Assembly (NCBI GenBank): GCA_000514715.1
Contig: AZWL01000025.1
Location: forward strand, 21,547-85,546
Direction of reading: 5' to 3'
Source: Streptomyces sp. CNH099
Lineage (GTDB): Bacteria > Actinomycetota > Actinomycetes > Streptomycetales > Streptomycetaceae
Length of the DNA: 64,000 bases
The position numbers and the translations under genes were made by a program. Position 1 is the stretch's first letter. Each line of letters begins with the position of its first letter. Below, one piece after another: positions 15,387 to 23,053 of the stretch. The notes below the pieces were generated by a model, which searched no databases, was not told the origin of the DNA, and saw nothing but the letters and a program-made list of their open reading frames with translations.

Positions 15387-15797
15387 ATGCGCTTCGACAC
15401 CAAGATCGCCGTGGTCGTACGGCACGACCTGGCCGCCTGGCAGCGGCTGAACGTCACCGCCTTCCTGTGCAGCGGCGTCGCCCACGCCGCCGACGACGTC
15501 ATGGGCAAGCCGTACGAGGACGCCTCCGGCAACACGTACCTGCCGATGTTCCGCGAACCCGTCCTCGTCTTCGCCGCCGACGCCGCCGGCCTGACCCGTA
15601 CCCACACCCGGGCCCTGTCCCACGGCCTGGCCACCGCCGTCTACACCGACGAGCTGTTCGCCACCGGCAACGACGACGACAACCGCGCCGCCGTCCGCGA
15701 CGTCGCCGCCGCCGACCTGTCCCTGGCGGGGCTCGCGGTCTACGGCCCGCGGAACGCCGTGGACCGTACGGTCAAGGGGCTGAGCCTGCACACCTGA
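15387..15797 (+). CDS. DUF2000 family protein
   Basis: 136 residues. The N-terminus RFDTKIAVVVRHDLAAWQRLNV is characteristic of DUF2000, a small peptidyl-tRNA hydrolase II-like fold of unknown function. The segment KPYEDASGNTYLPMF followed by a C-terminal AVYGPRNAVDRTVKGL complete the domain. Cytosolic. It is divergently paired with the AraC-type regulator, which is the likely controller. Confidence 0.88.
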   Translation: MRFDTKIAVVVRHDLAAWQRLNVTAFLCSGVAHAADDVMGKPYEDASGNTYLPMFREPVLVFAADAAGLTRTHTRALSHGLATAVYTDELFATGNDDDNRAAVRDVAAADLSLAGLAVYGPRNAVDRTVKGLSLHT

Positions 15798-15838
15798 GCC
15801 CGCCCACCTGAGCCCGCGCACCTGCCCCGCCCCGCCAC

Positions 15839-17068
15839 TCAGAGGTAACGCCCCCACCCTTCCTCCGGCGCCTGGCCGACCTCCAGCCGGCGCAGCTTCC
15901 GCAGCGTCCGCGGGTCCTGCGCGTCGAGCCAGTCGGCGAGTTGCCGGAAGGACACGCACCGCACGTCCTTGCGGGGGCAGACCTCCTTGACGGTCTCCTC
16001 GATCGCGCGCATGTACGCGCCGTCGTGCCAGGTCTCGAAGTGGTTGCCGACGATCAGCGGCGCGCGGTTGCCCTCGTACGCGCGCTCGAAGCCGGCGAGC
16101 AGCCCGTCGCGCATCTTCTCCTCGGCGTTGGCGGGGGTGGTGAGCGGGTTGACCTTGAAGTTGTAGTCCATGGTCAGCTCCTCGCGGTCGCTGCCCGGAT
16201 ACGGCACGAGCTGCATCGACAGGTCCCACAGCCCGTCCTTCCTGGCCGGCCACACCTGCCGGGACACGCCGCTGGTGTCGTACCGCCAGCCCAGCTCGCG
16301 GGCGGCGGCGCGGAGGTTGTCGCGCCCTTCGAGGCAGGGGGTGCGGGCGCCGGTCAGCTCCTTGTCGTAGTCGAAGGGCAGCGGCTCGGCGTCGTGCCGG
16401 CCGGTGTGGGTCTTCCACCGCTGCACGAACCGCTTGGCCAGCGCGATCTCGCTCTTCCACTCCTCCTTCGACCAGCTCGCGACGCCGGTGGGGCCGCAGA
16501 AGTGGCCGTTGAAGTGGGTGCCGATCTCGCTGCCGTCGAGCCAGGCGCCGCGGACCTGCTCGACGGTTTCCTTGATGTGCGCGTCGCTGAGCAGCCCGAT
16601 GTCGGAGGCGCCGGGGGCGTGGCCGGGGGCCTGGTAGAGGGAGCGCTTGAACTCGGGCAGAAGGTAGATGCCGGAGAGGAAGTACGTCATGGCGGCGTCG
16701 TGCTTCCGCCCCACCTCCCGGAAGTGCTCGAAGAGCCCGTCGCCGACCTCGCCGGCGCCGTCCCAGGAGAAGACGACGAACTGCGGCGGCTTCTCCCCGT
16801 CGGCGAGCCTGCGCACCCGCGGTTGGCGGGGCTGTGCGCCGGTCCACGCGGTGGACCCGTCCCCGATGAGCCGCACCCCCCGCGCCCCCTGCACACCCCC
16901 CTCGCTGCTCTTGCCCGCCCCGCCCCTCTCGGCCGTCCCGGCCCCCCGGGCGTCGTTCCGCGAGTCACCCCGGCCGCCGTCCCCGGGACCCGCGCACCCG
17001 CCGGCAGCCGCCGGCACCAGCACCGCCGCCGCACACACCCCGACCACCGCACGCCTCGCCCTGCCCAT
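15839..17068 (-). CDS. Polysaccharide-deacetylase-like lipoprotein
   Basis: 409 residues. The N-terminus is a signal peptide ending in a lipobox (AAAGGC, lipidated cysteine about residue 25), then a Gly/Arg-rich linker. The main domain starts PQFVVFSWDGAGEVGDGLF, a NodB-type strand with a catalytic Asp. IGTHFNGHF supplies the metal-binding histidines, and IVGNHFETWHDGAYMRAIEE lies near the C-terminus. NodB-family enzymes remove N- or O-acetyl groups from cell-wall or exo-polysaccharides; this one would act at the outer membrane face. The motif spacing is non-standard, so substrate and activity are uncertain. Confidence 0.85.
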   Translation of the reverse strand: MGRARRAVVGVCAAAVLVPAAAGGCAGPGDGGRGDSRNDARGAGTAERGGAGKSSEGGVQGARGVRLIGDGSTAWTGAQPRQPRVRRLADGEKPPQFVVFSWDGAGEVGDGLFEHFREVGRKHDAAMTYFLSGIYLLPEFKRSLYQAPGHAPGASDIGLLSDAHIKETVEQVRGAWLDGSEIGTHFNGHFCGPTGVASWSKEEWKSEIALAKRFVQRWKTHTGRHDAEPLPFDYDKELTGARTPCLEGRDNLRAAARELGWRYDTSGVSRQVWPARKDGLWDLSMQLVPYPGSDREELTMDYNFKVNPLTTPANAEEKMRDGLLAGFERAYEGNRAPLIVGNHFETWHDGAYMRAIEETVKEVCPRKDVRCVSFRQLADWLDAQDPRTLRKLRRLEVGQAPEEGWGRYL

Positions 17069-17342
17069 GGGTCACCTCTCTCCCGCGTCGCTTCACCGGA
17101 GTGATAACCCGAAAAACACACAAATACCGCCCCCTCACCCGATCACCCGCAGACATACACCCCCGGGCCGCCCCCAACCGGCCCCGCCGGACCCCGCAGA
17201 GCCGCCCACAGCCCGAAATGCCTGCCCTCGGGGTCACCGAGCGCGCCGTCATGCCTTCTTGACGCGGCACCTCCGGAAAGCCGAGGGTGTGCAACGTTCT
17301 GCGACCCACTCGACAGGTCGAACTGGATCAGAAGGGCGTGCG

Positions 17343-17864
17343 ATGAAGCCGAAGATCCCCCACTTCGACGAACTACTCTCCTCCGCCACACAGTCCGCCC
17401 TGCATCTGGAGATGCGGGACACGTACGGCGTGGCCGAGGAAGAGGAGGAGATCCGCCTCTGGTCGTCCGGTAAGTGGACCGTCGACGACGGTCGCAAAGC
17501 CCTCGGCGGCTGGATGGACCTTGTCTCCGGCACCGTTGCACGGGGGGTGTCGGTACGCCGGGCACGGGTCGTCTCCACGCCGGTGACGACGTACATCCGC
17601 TACGAACACGCAGTCACGCCGCTCAACCTGGAGGCTGGCGAGGACGTACGCTGGCTGCCACGCCGAGAGGCACTGGGTATCCCCCTGCCAGCCAACGACT
17701 TCTGGCTGATCGACGCCCGCGTGGTCCGCTTCAACCACTTCTCCGGCGACGGTGCGGCCGTCGAGCCGGAAATGAGCGACGATCCAGCCGTGACCGCCCT
17801 CTGCGCGTCCGCTTTCGCAGCAGTTTGGGAGCGAGCCATCCCGCACGCGGAGTTCCGGATCTGA
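17343..17864 (+). CDS. DUF6879 family protein (copy 1)
   Basis: 173 residues. The N-terminal FDELLSSATQSALHLEMRDTY, central RGVSVRRARVVSTPVTTYIRYEH and C-terminal LPANDFWLIDARVVRFNHF are shared almost line for line with a second copy at 18210, so the two are tandem paralogues. DUF6879 proteins are common beside XRE/DUF397 pairs in streptomycetes; function unknown. GAAGGG precedes ATG 17343. In the 274-nt upstream gap I find only a faint VOC-like trace on the opposite strand. Confidence 0.85.
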   Translation: MKPKIPHFDELLSSATQSALHLEMRDTYGVAEEEEEIRLWSSGKWTVDDGRKALGGWMDLVSGTVARGVSVRRARVVSTPVTTYIRYEHAVTPLNLEAGEDVRWLPRREALGIPLPANDFWLIDARVVRFNHFSGDGAAVEPEMSDDPAVTALCASAFAAVWERAIPHAEFRI

Positions 17865-17917
17865 GGCACCGCCACGGTCCGCCGACGCGCCCTCCCGTCG
17901 AAGCGCCCGGGCCTGCT

Positions 17918-17950
17918 GGCAAGTTCCGGCAAGTCCCTTCCCCCCTCGAA
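17918..17950 (+). promoter_or_regulatory. Repeated 33-nt promoter element, copy 1
   Basis: A 33-nt element beginning GGCAAGTTCCGGCAAGTCCC (two 10-nt direct repeats) and ending CCCTCGAA. It matches the element at 19601-19633 at 24 of 33 positions with no gaps. It lies 54 nt before the small gene at 18005. Probable binding site for the XRE regulator encoded between the two copies, or a shared promoter. Confidence 0.55.
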
Positions 17951-18004
17951 GGGCCGGCGGGCAAGCTCAGTCATGCAGAGACGCCTACACCGGAGGTGGA
18001 CACC

Positions 18005-18256
18005 ATGGCGCTGCGCAGGCTGGGCAAGGATCCGGAGAGTCCGAGCGGCGGGTCTCCCACCATCTACCTGGACGACGAGAAGGACACCTACCTCGTCCAG
18101 GGATGGAAAGTGGACGACCGTGACCGCCGCGACCAGATGGACGTCCCCGGTCACGAGGACGTCATCGAGATTCCGCGCCGCATGGTCCAGTTTTTCTTGG
18201 AGGTACAGGATGACGAGGGTTCCGACGTTCGAGGAGCTGTTCCGCAGCAGCCGTGA
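18005..18256 (+). CDS. Small conserved protein upstream of DUF6879
   Basis: 83 residues starting MALRRLGKDPESPSGGSP, followed by TIYLDDEKDTYLVQGWKV and a hydrophobic amphipathic segment PRRMVQFFLEV. GGAGGTG is well placed before ATG 18005. It overlaps the following DUF6879 gene by 47 nt in another frame, so translation is probably coupled. No function known; small acidic proteins of this type usually sit within XRE/DUF397 islands. The repeated 33-nt element upstream suggests shared control with the DUF397 gene at 19718. Confidence 0.72.
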   Translation: MALRRLGKDPESPSGGSPTIYLDDEKDTYLVQGWKVDDRDRRDQMDVPGHEDVIEIPRRMVQFFLEVQDDEGSDVRGAVPQQP

Positions 18257-18722
18257 GTCGGCGGTGCACCTGGAGATGCGGGACGCGTACATGAAGTCGG
18301 ACCCGGCGTACGTCGACTGGCAGAAGGGAATCCGGCTCGATCCGGCGGAGCGCTGGGCCGACTGGCACTCGATCGTCTCCGAAGCCGTGGGGCGGGGCGT
18401 CGCGGTCCGGCGGGCCCGCATCGTGTCCGAGCCGGTCAGCAGGTACATCCGATTCGAGCATGAGGTCACCGATGGCCTGAACATCGCCGCAGGAGAGGTT
18501 GTACGCTGGTTGCCCCGCAACCGGGCAGGCGGCATCGCCCTACCTGCCAACGACTTCTGGCTGTTCGACGGTTCTCTTCTTCTGATCAATCATTTCGACG
18601 GTGAAGGCGAAATGCTCCCCTCCACCGTGAGTGAGGACCCACAGGAGATCAAGCTCTGCGCCGACGCATTCCTGGCGGTCTGGGAACGCGGCGTCACGCA
18701 CGCCGATTACCGGCCCGCCTGA
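18210..18722 (+). CDS. DUF6879 family protein (copy 2)
   Basis: 170 residues, ATG 18210 with GGAGG 6 nt upstream. It carries the same landmarks as copy 1: FEELFRSSRESAVHLEMRDAY, RGVAVRRARIVSEPVSRYIR and LPANDFWLFDGSLLLINHF, ending with the shared VWERG-x-HADYR. It lies directly upstream of an XRE regulator (24 nt gap), the usual place for this family. Possible roles are as partner or target of the regulator; nothing catalytic is apparent. Confidence 0.88.
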   Translation: MTRVPTFEELFRSSRESAVHLEMRDAYMKSDPAYVDWQKGIRLDPAERWADWHSIVSEAVGRGVAVRRARIVSEPVSRYIRFEHEVTDGLNIAAGEVVRWLPRNRAGGIALPANDFWLFDGSLLLINHFDGEGEMLPSTVSEDPQEIKLCADAFLAVWERGVTHADYRPA

Positions 18723-18746
18723 CAGCAAGAGCAAGCGCCCCACCTC

Positions 18747-19595
18747 ATGTCGTCGCCCTCATCCAGCGTTCACGAGGCCCGCAGGGCCCTCGGCCAGCGC
18801 CTGCGGGAAATCCGGAAAGACTCCGGGATCACCGCGCGAGCGCTGGCCGAGCGTGCGGGCTGGCACGAGTCAAAGTGCTCCCGCTTCGAGAGCGGAGCCC
18901 GTAGCCCTTCCGAAGCCGATCTCCGTGCCTGGGCGGCACACTGCGGCGTGCCGCACCTTGCCGACGACCTCGTCTCCGCCGCCCGCGGCATCGACGGCAT
19001 GTACGTCGAATGGCGCCGCATGGAACGCTCCGGCCTGCGCACGGCCCAGGAATCGGTAGTCCCCTTGTGGGAGCGCACCCAACGCTTCCGGATCTACTCC
19101 TCGTGGCTCATCCCCGGCCCTGTCCAGACAGCGCCATACGTGAACGCTCTGCTCACCTCGATCCGGGACAGGCGAGGACTCGTCGACGACGTGGACGAAG
19201 CCGTCCGCGTTCGCATGGCCAAGCAGCACGTCGTGCACGAGGGGCACCACAGCTTCGCGATCCTCCTAGAGGAGGCGGCGCTGCGCTATCGCATCGGCGG
19301 CCCGGAGGTCATGGCCGGCCAGCTTGGCCACCTGCTCGCCTCGGCAGCGCTTCCCTCGGTCTCGCTCGGCGTCATCCCGCTCACCGCCGACCGCTCAGGA
19401 ATCTGGCCTGTCGAGGGCTTCTTCCTGTACGACGCCGAGGTGGCGAACGTCGAACTTGTTTCGGCCCATCTCACTGTCACCCAGACCCACGAGATCAGCC
19501 TCTACGCAGATACGTTCGCCCGGCTTGCCGAACTCGCCGTGTACGGAGCCGGGGCCCGCCGTCTGATCAAAGACGCGATCGACGCGCTCGGGTGA
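18747..19595 (+). CDS. XRE-family regulator with DUF5753-type C-terminal domain (Scr1/WhiJ-like)
   Basis: 282 residues. HTH at about 12-65 (GQRLREIRKDSGITARALAERAGWHESKCSRFESG). The C-terminal domain contains YSSWLIPGPVQTAPYVNALL and FAILLEEAALRYRIGG, the DUF5753 signature. Such proteins act with DUF397 small proteins to control development and antibiotic production in Streptomyces. The matching DUF397 gene lies 122 nt downstream behind its own promoter element. ATG 18747 is the first start of the frame; no strong ribosome site is seen. Confidence 0.93.
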   Translation: MSSPSSSVHEARRALGQRLREIRKDSGITARALAERAGWHESKCSRFESGARSPSEADLRAWAAHCGVPHLADDLVSAARGIDGMYVEWRRMERSGLRTAQESVVPLWERTQRFRIYSSWLIPGPVQTAPYVNALLTSIRDRRGLVDDVDEAVRVRMAKQHVVHEGHHSFAILLEEAALRYRIGGPEVMAGQLGHLLASAALPSVSLGVIPLTADRSGIWPVEGFFLYDAEVANVELVSAHLTVTQTHEISLYADTFARLAELAVYGAGARRLIKDAIDALG

Positions 19596-19600
19596 CTTCA

Positions 19601-19650
19601 GGCAAGTTCGGGCACACTCCTGGAGCCCTCGAACGCCGCGCTCCTAGCGT
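19601..19650 (+). promoter_or_regulatory. Repeated 33-nt element, copy 2, with overlapping promoter
   Basis: The second copy (19601-19633) begins GGCAAGTTCGGGCACACTCC and ends CCCTCGAA. TGGAGC at 19621-19626 and TAGCGT at 19645-19650 are 18 bp apart and could be the -35 and -10 of the DUF397 gene, so a regulator on the direct repeats would sit just upstream of or over the -35. Confidence 0.5.
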
Positions 19651-19717
19651 GATTCACAGAGCGGCAAGGCGGCCGAACGCCTGCACGCCGCGCACCTGTG
19701 GAGAGAGGAGCACCCCC

Positions 19718-19960
19718 ATGCAGGGGCAGAACCTTTACAGCCTCCCGACCGACGGCGCCGAGTTCACGCGATTCTGCGGCGGCAACCTGCAGAGCGAGCA
19801 CGAGTCGTGCGTCGACGTGGCCGAGATCCCGGGCGCCGTCGAGATGTTCGCCGTGCGCGACTCCAAGCCGGAGGGCGCCGGCAGGGAGCTTCGCTTCACC
19901 GCCCGGGAGATGGACGACTTCGTCATCGGCTGGGCCAGGAAGCGCGGGCTGGCGCTGTAG
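19718..19960 (+). CDS. DUF397 domain protein
   Basis: 80 residues forming one DUF397 domain: FTRFCGGN...SCVDVAEIPGAVEMFAVRDSKPEG, then a C-terminal helix (FTAREMDDFVIGWARKRGL). It deviates from the usual RKSSYS opening. GAGAGGAG precedes ATG 19718. DUF397 proteins are small partners of XRE regulators; the upstream XRE gene is the likely partner. It has its own promoter element. Confidence 0.88.
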   Translation: MQGQNLYSLPTDGAEFTRFCGGNLQSEHESCVDVAEIPGAVEMFAVRDSKPEGAGRELRFTAREMDDFVIGWARKRGLAL

Positions 19961-20035
19961 CCACGCGCTCCCCCACGTACGGAAGCACGTCGGGCCGCCC
20001 CGCCCAGGGGCGGCCCCGTACCGCAGAAGGAACAC

Positions 20036-20542
20036 ATGAACTGGTCGGGGCACTGGCACGGCTACGGGCCGTGGACCGGTCCGCCGGAGACCTACGCGCA
20101 GGAAGGCGGGCGGCGGCCCGCGCACCCCGACGGTCCGCCCGCCGTGCCCGACCCCGGCGACAGGAAGCAGCAGGCCGTCCTCGACCGGTACCGGGAGGCC
20201 GCCGCGGAGTTCGCGACGGGCCCGCTCCCGCCGACCATGACCGGCCACTGGCTCATGAAGACGAACCAGGTCCCGGCCGACCGCACCTGGACCGACGTGA
20301 CGATCGCGCTGGCCTGGCTGGAGAAGTCGTACCAGGCCAACCCGCCCTTCCAGCGGAGCGACGGGAAGGCGGCGTACGCCGCCCTCGATGTGAAGCTCGC
20401 CTACGCCACCGACGCCCTCCCCCGGGGCGTCGACGTGAGCTGGACGTACTACCTGCCCTCGAAGCACCTGGCCGCGTTCGCCGTCGTCTGCTGCCCCAAC
20501 CGCCACCACCCAGACATTCCCTGCCCTCTCCCTCCCACCTGA
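20036..20542 (+). CDS. Unknown protein with His/Trp/Gly-rich N-terminus, paired with an oxygenase
   Basis: 168 residues. AGAAGGAAC is well placed before ATG 20036. The first 15 residues, MNWSGHWHGYGPWTG, are strikingly rich in Trp, His, Tyr and Gly. The rest (about 35-150) looks like a folded alpha/beta domain (TWTDVTIALAWLEKSYQANPPF, then YAALDVKLAYATDAL). Cys-Cys at 151-152. No signal peptide or known domain. It ends 12 nt before a cupin/JmjC-type oxygenase, so the two are probably cotranscribed; it could be the oxygenase's substrate or partner. Confidence 0.75.
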   Translation: MNWSGHWHGYGPWTGPPETYAQEGGRRPAHPDGPPAVPDPGDRKQQAVLDRYREAAAEFATGPLPPTMTGHWLMKTNQVPADRTWTDVTIALAWLEKSYQANPPFQRSDGKAAYAALDVKLAYATDALPRGVDVSWTYYLPSKHLAAFAVVCCPNRHHPDIPCPLPPT

Positions 20543-20554
20543 CCGGAGCCGCAC

Positions 20555-21451
20555 ATGTCCTTGCGGATGCTCCTGCCCGACGCGGACGTCCTGTTGCACT
20601 CCTGGCCGACGGAGCCCTACGTCGTCGACCGCGACCCGACCGAGCTGGACCGTACGATCACCCCGGCCCTCCTCGACGACTACCTGTCCTCCGGCTGCGT
20701 CCCCGCCGCCGAGATCGCCGCGGTCAGGGCGCCGCACCCGTCGCTCAACCGCGACGCCTTCACGACCGGCGGGCGCACGGACCCGGTCAAGCTCGCCGGG
20801 CTCCGAGACAACGGCTTCACACTTCGGCTCGGCAACCTTCAGCGCGTCATCCCGTTCCTGACCGGGTTCTCGCGCGGCATCCAGGCGGAGACCGGCTACT
20901 CCACCCACGTGCACGCCTTCGTCACGCCCGCCGGCGGGCAGGGGCTGCGCCACCACTGGGACCAGCAGCTCGCCGTCGTCGTGCAGCTCGGCGGCGTGAA
21001 GACCTGGCCGCTCTGGCGCCCGCCGGTCGAGGCCCCGATGCGGCACTACAACGAGTCCTGGCGGGTCTGGCGCTCCGAGTACGTGGACGAGTGGGAGGCC
21101 GCCGGTCCGGATCTGGAGGTCGTTCTCGCGCCCGGCCAGGCGCTCGTGCTGCCCCGGGGCTGGGTGCACAACCCGCACTGCCGCGGCGCCTCGGAGGAGA
21201 GCGTCCACCTGACCTTCGCGATCCGCGAGCGCACTCCCTACTGGCTGTGCGAGCGGTTGCTGGACCAGGTCCTCGCCGATCCTGCGTTCCGGCAGGTCCT
21301 CCCGCCGGACGACATCACCGGCGAAAAGCTCGGGGTCCGGCTGCGGGAGGTCAGGGGAGCGCTCGTGAACTTCCTGTCCGCGATGGATCCCGGGAGTCTG
21401 GCCGGTACGGTGCGCGAGGCCGCACTCAGCGAGCTGGAGCACACCACGTAG
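20555..21451 (+). CDS. Cupin/JmjC-like Fe(II)/2-oxoglutarate-type oxygenase
   Basis: 298 residues. The double-stranded beta-helix core carries HHWDQQ (His134-x-Asp136) and PRGWVHNPH (distal His205), the iron triad of JmjC/ROXA-like hydroxylases, with the typical strands VVVQLGGVKTWPLW and LAPGQALVLPRG between. Homologues hydroxylate ribosomal proteins or peptides in the cytosol. The C-terminal about 80 residues are helical. GGAG sits before ATG 20555. The unknown protein upstream is a candidate substrate. A stem-loop follows at 21529. Confidence 0.85.
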   Translation: MSLRMLLPDADVLLHSWPTEPYVVDRDPTELDRTITPALLDDYLSSGCVPAAEIAAVRAPHPSLNRDAFTTGGRTDPVKLAGLRDNGFTLRLGNLQRVIPFLTGFSRGIQAETGYSTHVHAFVTPAGGQGLRHHWDQQLAVVVQLGGVKTWPLWRPPVEAPMRHYNESWRVWRSEYVDEWEAAGPDLEVVLAPGQALVLPRGWVHNPHCRGASEESVHLTFAIRERTPYWLCERLLDQVLADPAFRQVLPPDDITGEKLGVRLREVRGALVNFLSAMDPGSLAGTVREAALSELEHTT

Positions 21452-21528
21452 ACGGGGGTCGGCGGCCTGGAGCGGGCGGGCCCTCCGGGGGCGTGCGGTG
21501 GACGTGACGTAGGAGACCGGCCGGCGCA

Positions 21529-21558
21529 CGGCCCCGCGCCGGGTCAGCGCCGGGGCCG
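21529..21558 (+). terminator. Stem-loop after oxygenase gene
   Basis: CGGCCCCG and CGGGGCCG form an 8-bp perfect stem around 14 nt that can extend inward. It lies about 80 nt after the oxygenase stop. The remaining gap 21452-21715 holds no gene that I can see. Confidence 0.45.
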
Positions 21559-21715
21559 GCGGTTTCGTGGGCTGGGCGCGGCTTGCCGCGGCACCGCGCC
21601 CGCGCTGCTGCCGGCGCGGCGGCTCGCCCCGCGGCGCATACGCTGGCGAGCGGAGAAGCGGCGCGTACGGCGTTCCGGAGGCGGGCGCGCCGCCCTGTCG
21701 GCTGAGAGGTGACCT

Positions 21716-22069
21716 GTGCCCAGCGTGGTGAAGATCAACGTCCTGACCGTTCCCGCCGAGCAGCGGGAGGCGCTGGAGAAGCGCTTCGCCGCCCGCGCCG
21801 GCCTGGTGGAGAGCGCGGACGGATTCGAGTGGTTCGAACTGCTCCGCCCTGTGGAAGGGACCGACAACTACCTCGTGTACACCCGCTGGCGCAGCGAGGA
21901 GGACTTCCGCGCCTGGATGGAGGGTTCGATGAAGCAGGCCCACCAGGGTGGCGGCGAGGGTGGCGAGCAGCGGCGGCCCGCGGCCACGGGCTCCGAAGTA
22001 TGGACCTTCGAGGTGATGCAGCAGGCAGCACCCGCGGCACCGCCCGCGTCCACCGAGACCCCCGACTGA
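21716..22069 (+). CDS. Heme-degrading monooxygenase, MhuD/IsdG type
   Basis: 117 residues from GTG 21716 (GAGAGGTG upstream). The opening VVKINVLTVPAEQREALEKRFA and FELLRPVEGTDNYLVYTRW resemble M. tuberculosis MhuD along the whole ABM fold. The key residues are present with a one-residue shift: Asn8, Trp67 and His76 (Asn7, Trp66, His75 in MhuD). Such enzymes open heme to release iron in the cytosol. The C-terminus has an Ala/Pro tail. It is a single gene; a strong bidirectional terminator separates it from the opposite nuclease gene. Confidence 0.88.
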   Translation: MPSVVKINVLTVPAEQREALEKRFAARAGLVESADGFEWFELLRPVEGTDNYLVYTRWRSEEDFRAWMEGSMKQAHQGGGEGGEQRRPAATGSEVWTFEVMQQAAPAAPPASTETPD

Positions 22070-22145
22070 CAGACACCCCAGCGCTGACGTGTCAAGCAGA
22101 GAGTGGGGCGGCCCGGACCTGAGCGGCACCGCCACCCGGGCCGCA

Positions 22146-22176
22146 GGGCGCGGCGCGGGGGCTCCGCGCCGCGCCC
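22146..22176. terminator. Bidirectional terminator between convergent genes
   Basis: GGGCGCGGCGCGG and CCGCGCCGCGCCC form a perfect 13-bp stem with a 5-nt loop, between the heme monooxygenase (rightward) and nuclease (leftward) genes. Confidence 0.8.
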
Positions 22177-22203
22177 GCGTGCCTCAGCGGCCGGGCAGGG
22201 CCG

Positions 22204-22866
22204 TCAGCAGCCGGAGAGCGTGGACTCCAGCGCCGACTTCTCCGCCTCGTCGGCGGTCAGGTCGTACGTGTGCTTGACCCACACCCACATGCTCGCGTAG
22301 GTGCAGTGGTAGCCGGCCAGCGGCGGCATCCACTCCGCCGGGTCCCGGTCGCTCTTGGACTGGTTGACGTTGTCGGTCACGGCGAGCAGCTGCGCGACGT
22401 CGAGGTCGTTGGCGAACCGCTCGCGCTCGCCGGTGCTCCACCGGCTGGCGCCCGAGCGCCAGGCTTCGGCGAGCGGCACCATGTGGTCGATGTCGACGTC
22501 CGAGGCGGCGGTCCACGTCTCGCCGTCGTACGGGGAGTACCACGAGCCGCTGACCGCGGCGCAGCTGCTGTCCTGCTCGACGTCGGTGCCGTCCCGTTCG
22601 AGGACGACCTCGCGGGTGTTGCAGGCCCCGTACTGGGTGCTCCAGTGCGGGAAGAGGTCGCGGTCGTAGCCGTCGGAGGAGCCCTCGGGCGCGGTGGTGA
22701 TCTCCGCGAGGTAGCCGAGGGCGGTGTCGGCGTCGGGCGGGGTGGGCGGTTCGGCCTGGGCGGCGGGTGCCGCGGTCAGCAGCAACGCCGCGGCCGCGAA
22801 CGGCACCGCGAGGTTACGCGCGTAGACCTTCAGCCGCGAGAGCGGCGGCTGGGAAAAGCCGGACAT
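22204..22866 (-). CDS. Secreted HNH-family nuclease (DUF1524/GmrSD C-terminal type)
   Basis: 220 residues from ATG 22866 (GGGAG 5 nt upstream). The signal peptide runs to about residue 38 (AAPAAQAEPP). The catalytic part has DVDIDHMVPLAEAWRSG, the DHxxPL histidine, followed by NDLDVAQLLAVTDNVNQSKSDRDPAEW, the N-x-SK-x-D/P metal-binding half. Two cysteine pairs probably form disulfides (ACNTRE ... SSCAAV, YHCTY ... LSGC). It is an extracellular metal-dependent nuclease likely used for DNA scavenging or competition. A hairpin lies in the upstream leader. Confidence 0.9.
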   Translation of the reverse strand: MSGFSQPPLSRLKVYARNLAVPFAAAALLLTAAPAAQAEPPTPPDADTALGYLAEITTAPEGSSDGYDRDLFPHWSTQYGACNTREVVLERDGTDVEQDSSCAAVSGSWYSPYDGETWTAASDVDIDHMVPLAEAWRSGASRWSTGERERFANDLDVAQLLAVTDNVNQSKSDRDPAEWMPPLAGYHCTYASMWVWVKHTYDLTADEAEKSALESTLSGC

Positions 22867-22914
22867 ACGAACTCCCGGATCTATGGGGGGTGTTGTGCAG
22901 GTGCACGTGGATGA

Positions 22915-22947
22915 TGGCGCCGTGCAGTGTCGTTTCTGCAGGCGCCA
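22915..22947 (-). promoter_or_regulatory. Hairpin upstream of the nuclease gene
   Basis: TGGCGCC-G-TGCAG and CTGCA-GGCGCCA pair over 12 bp with one bulge around an 8-nt loop, 49 nt upstream of the nuclease start. It could be an operator or a leader structure. Confidence 0.35.
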
Positions 22948-23053
22948 GGTAACACCTTGAGGACATGGCCATGTCACGCACAAGACCGCGTGGCGGATCA
23001 GCCCTCCTCACGCCCCCGGCGCCGCCACCCCCCGACCCGGCTACTCTCGGCTG

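Noticed and set aside
17143..17342. Possible VOC/glyoxalase C-terminal trace on the minus strand (DPEGRHFGLWA)
   Set aside because: Only about a dozen residues resemble the family; too little to call a pseudogene.
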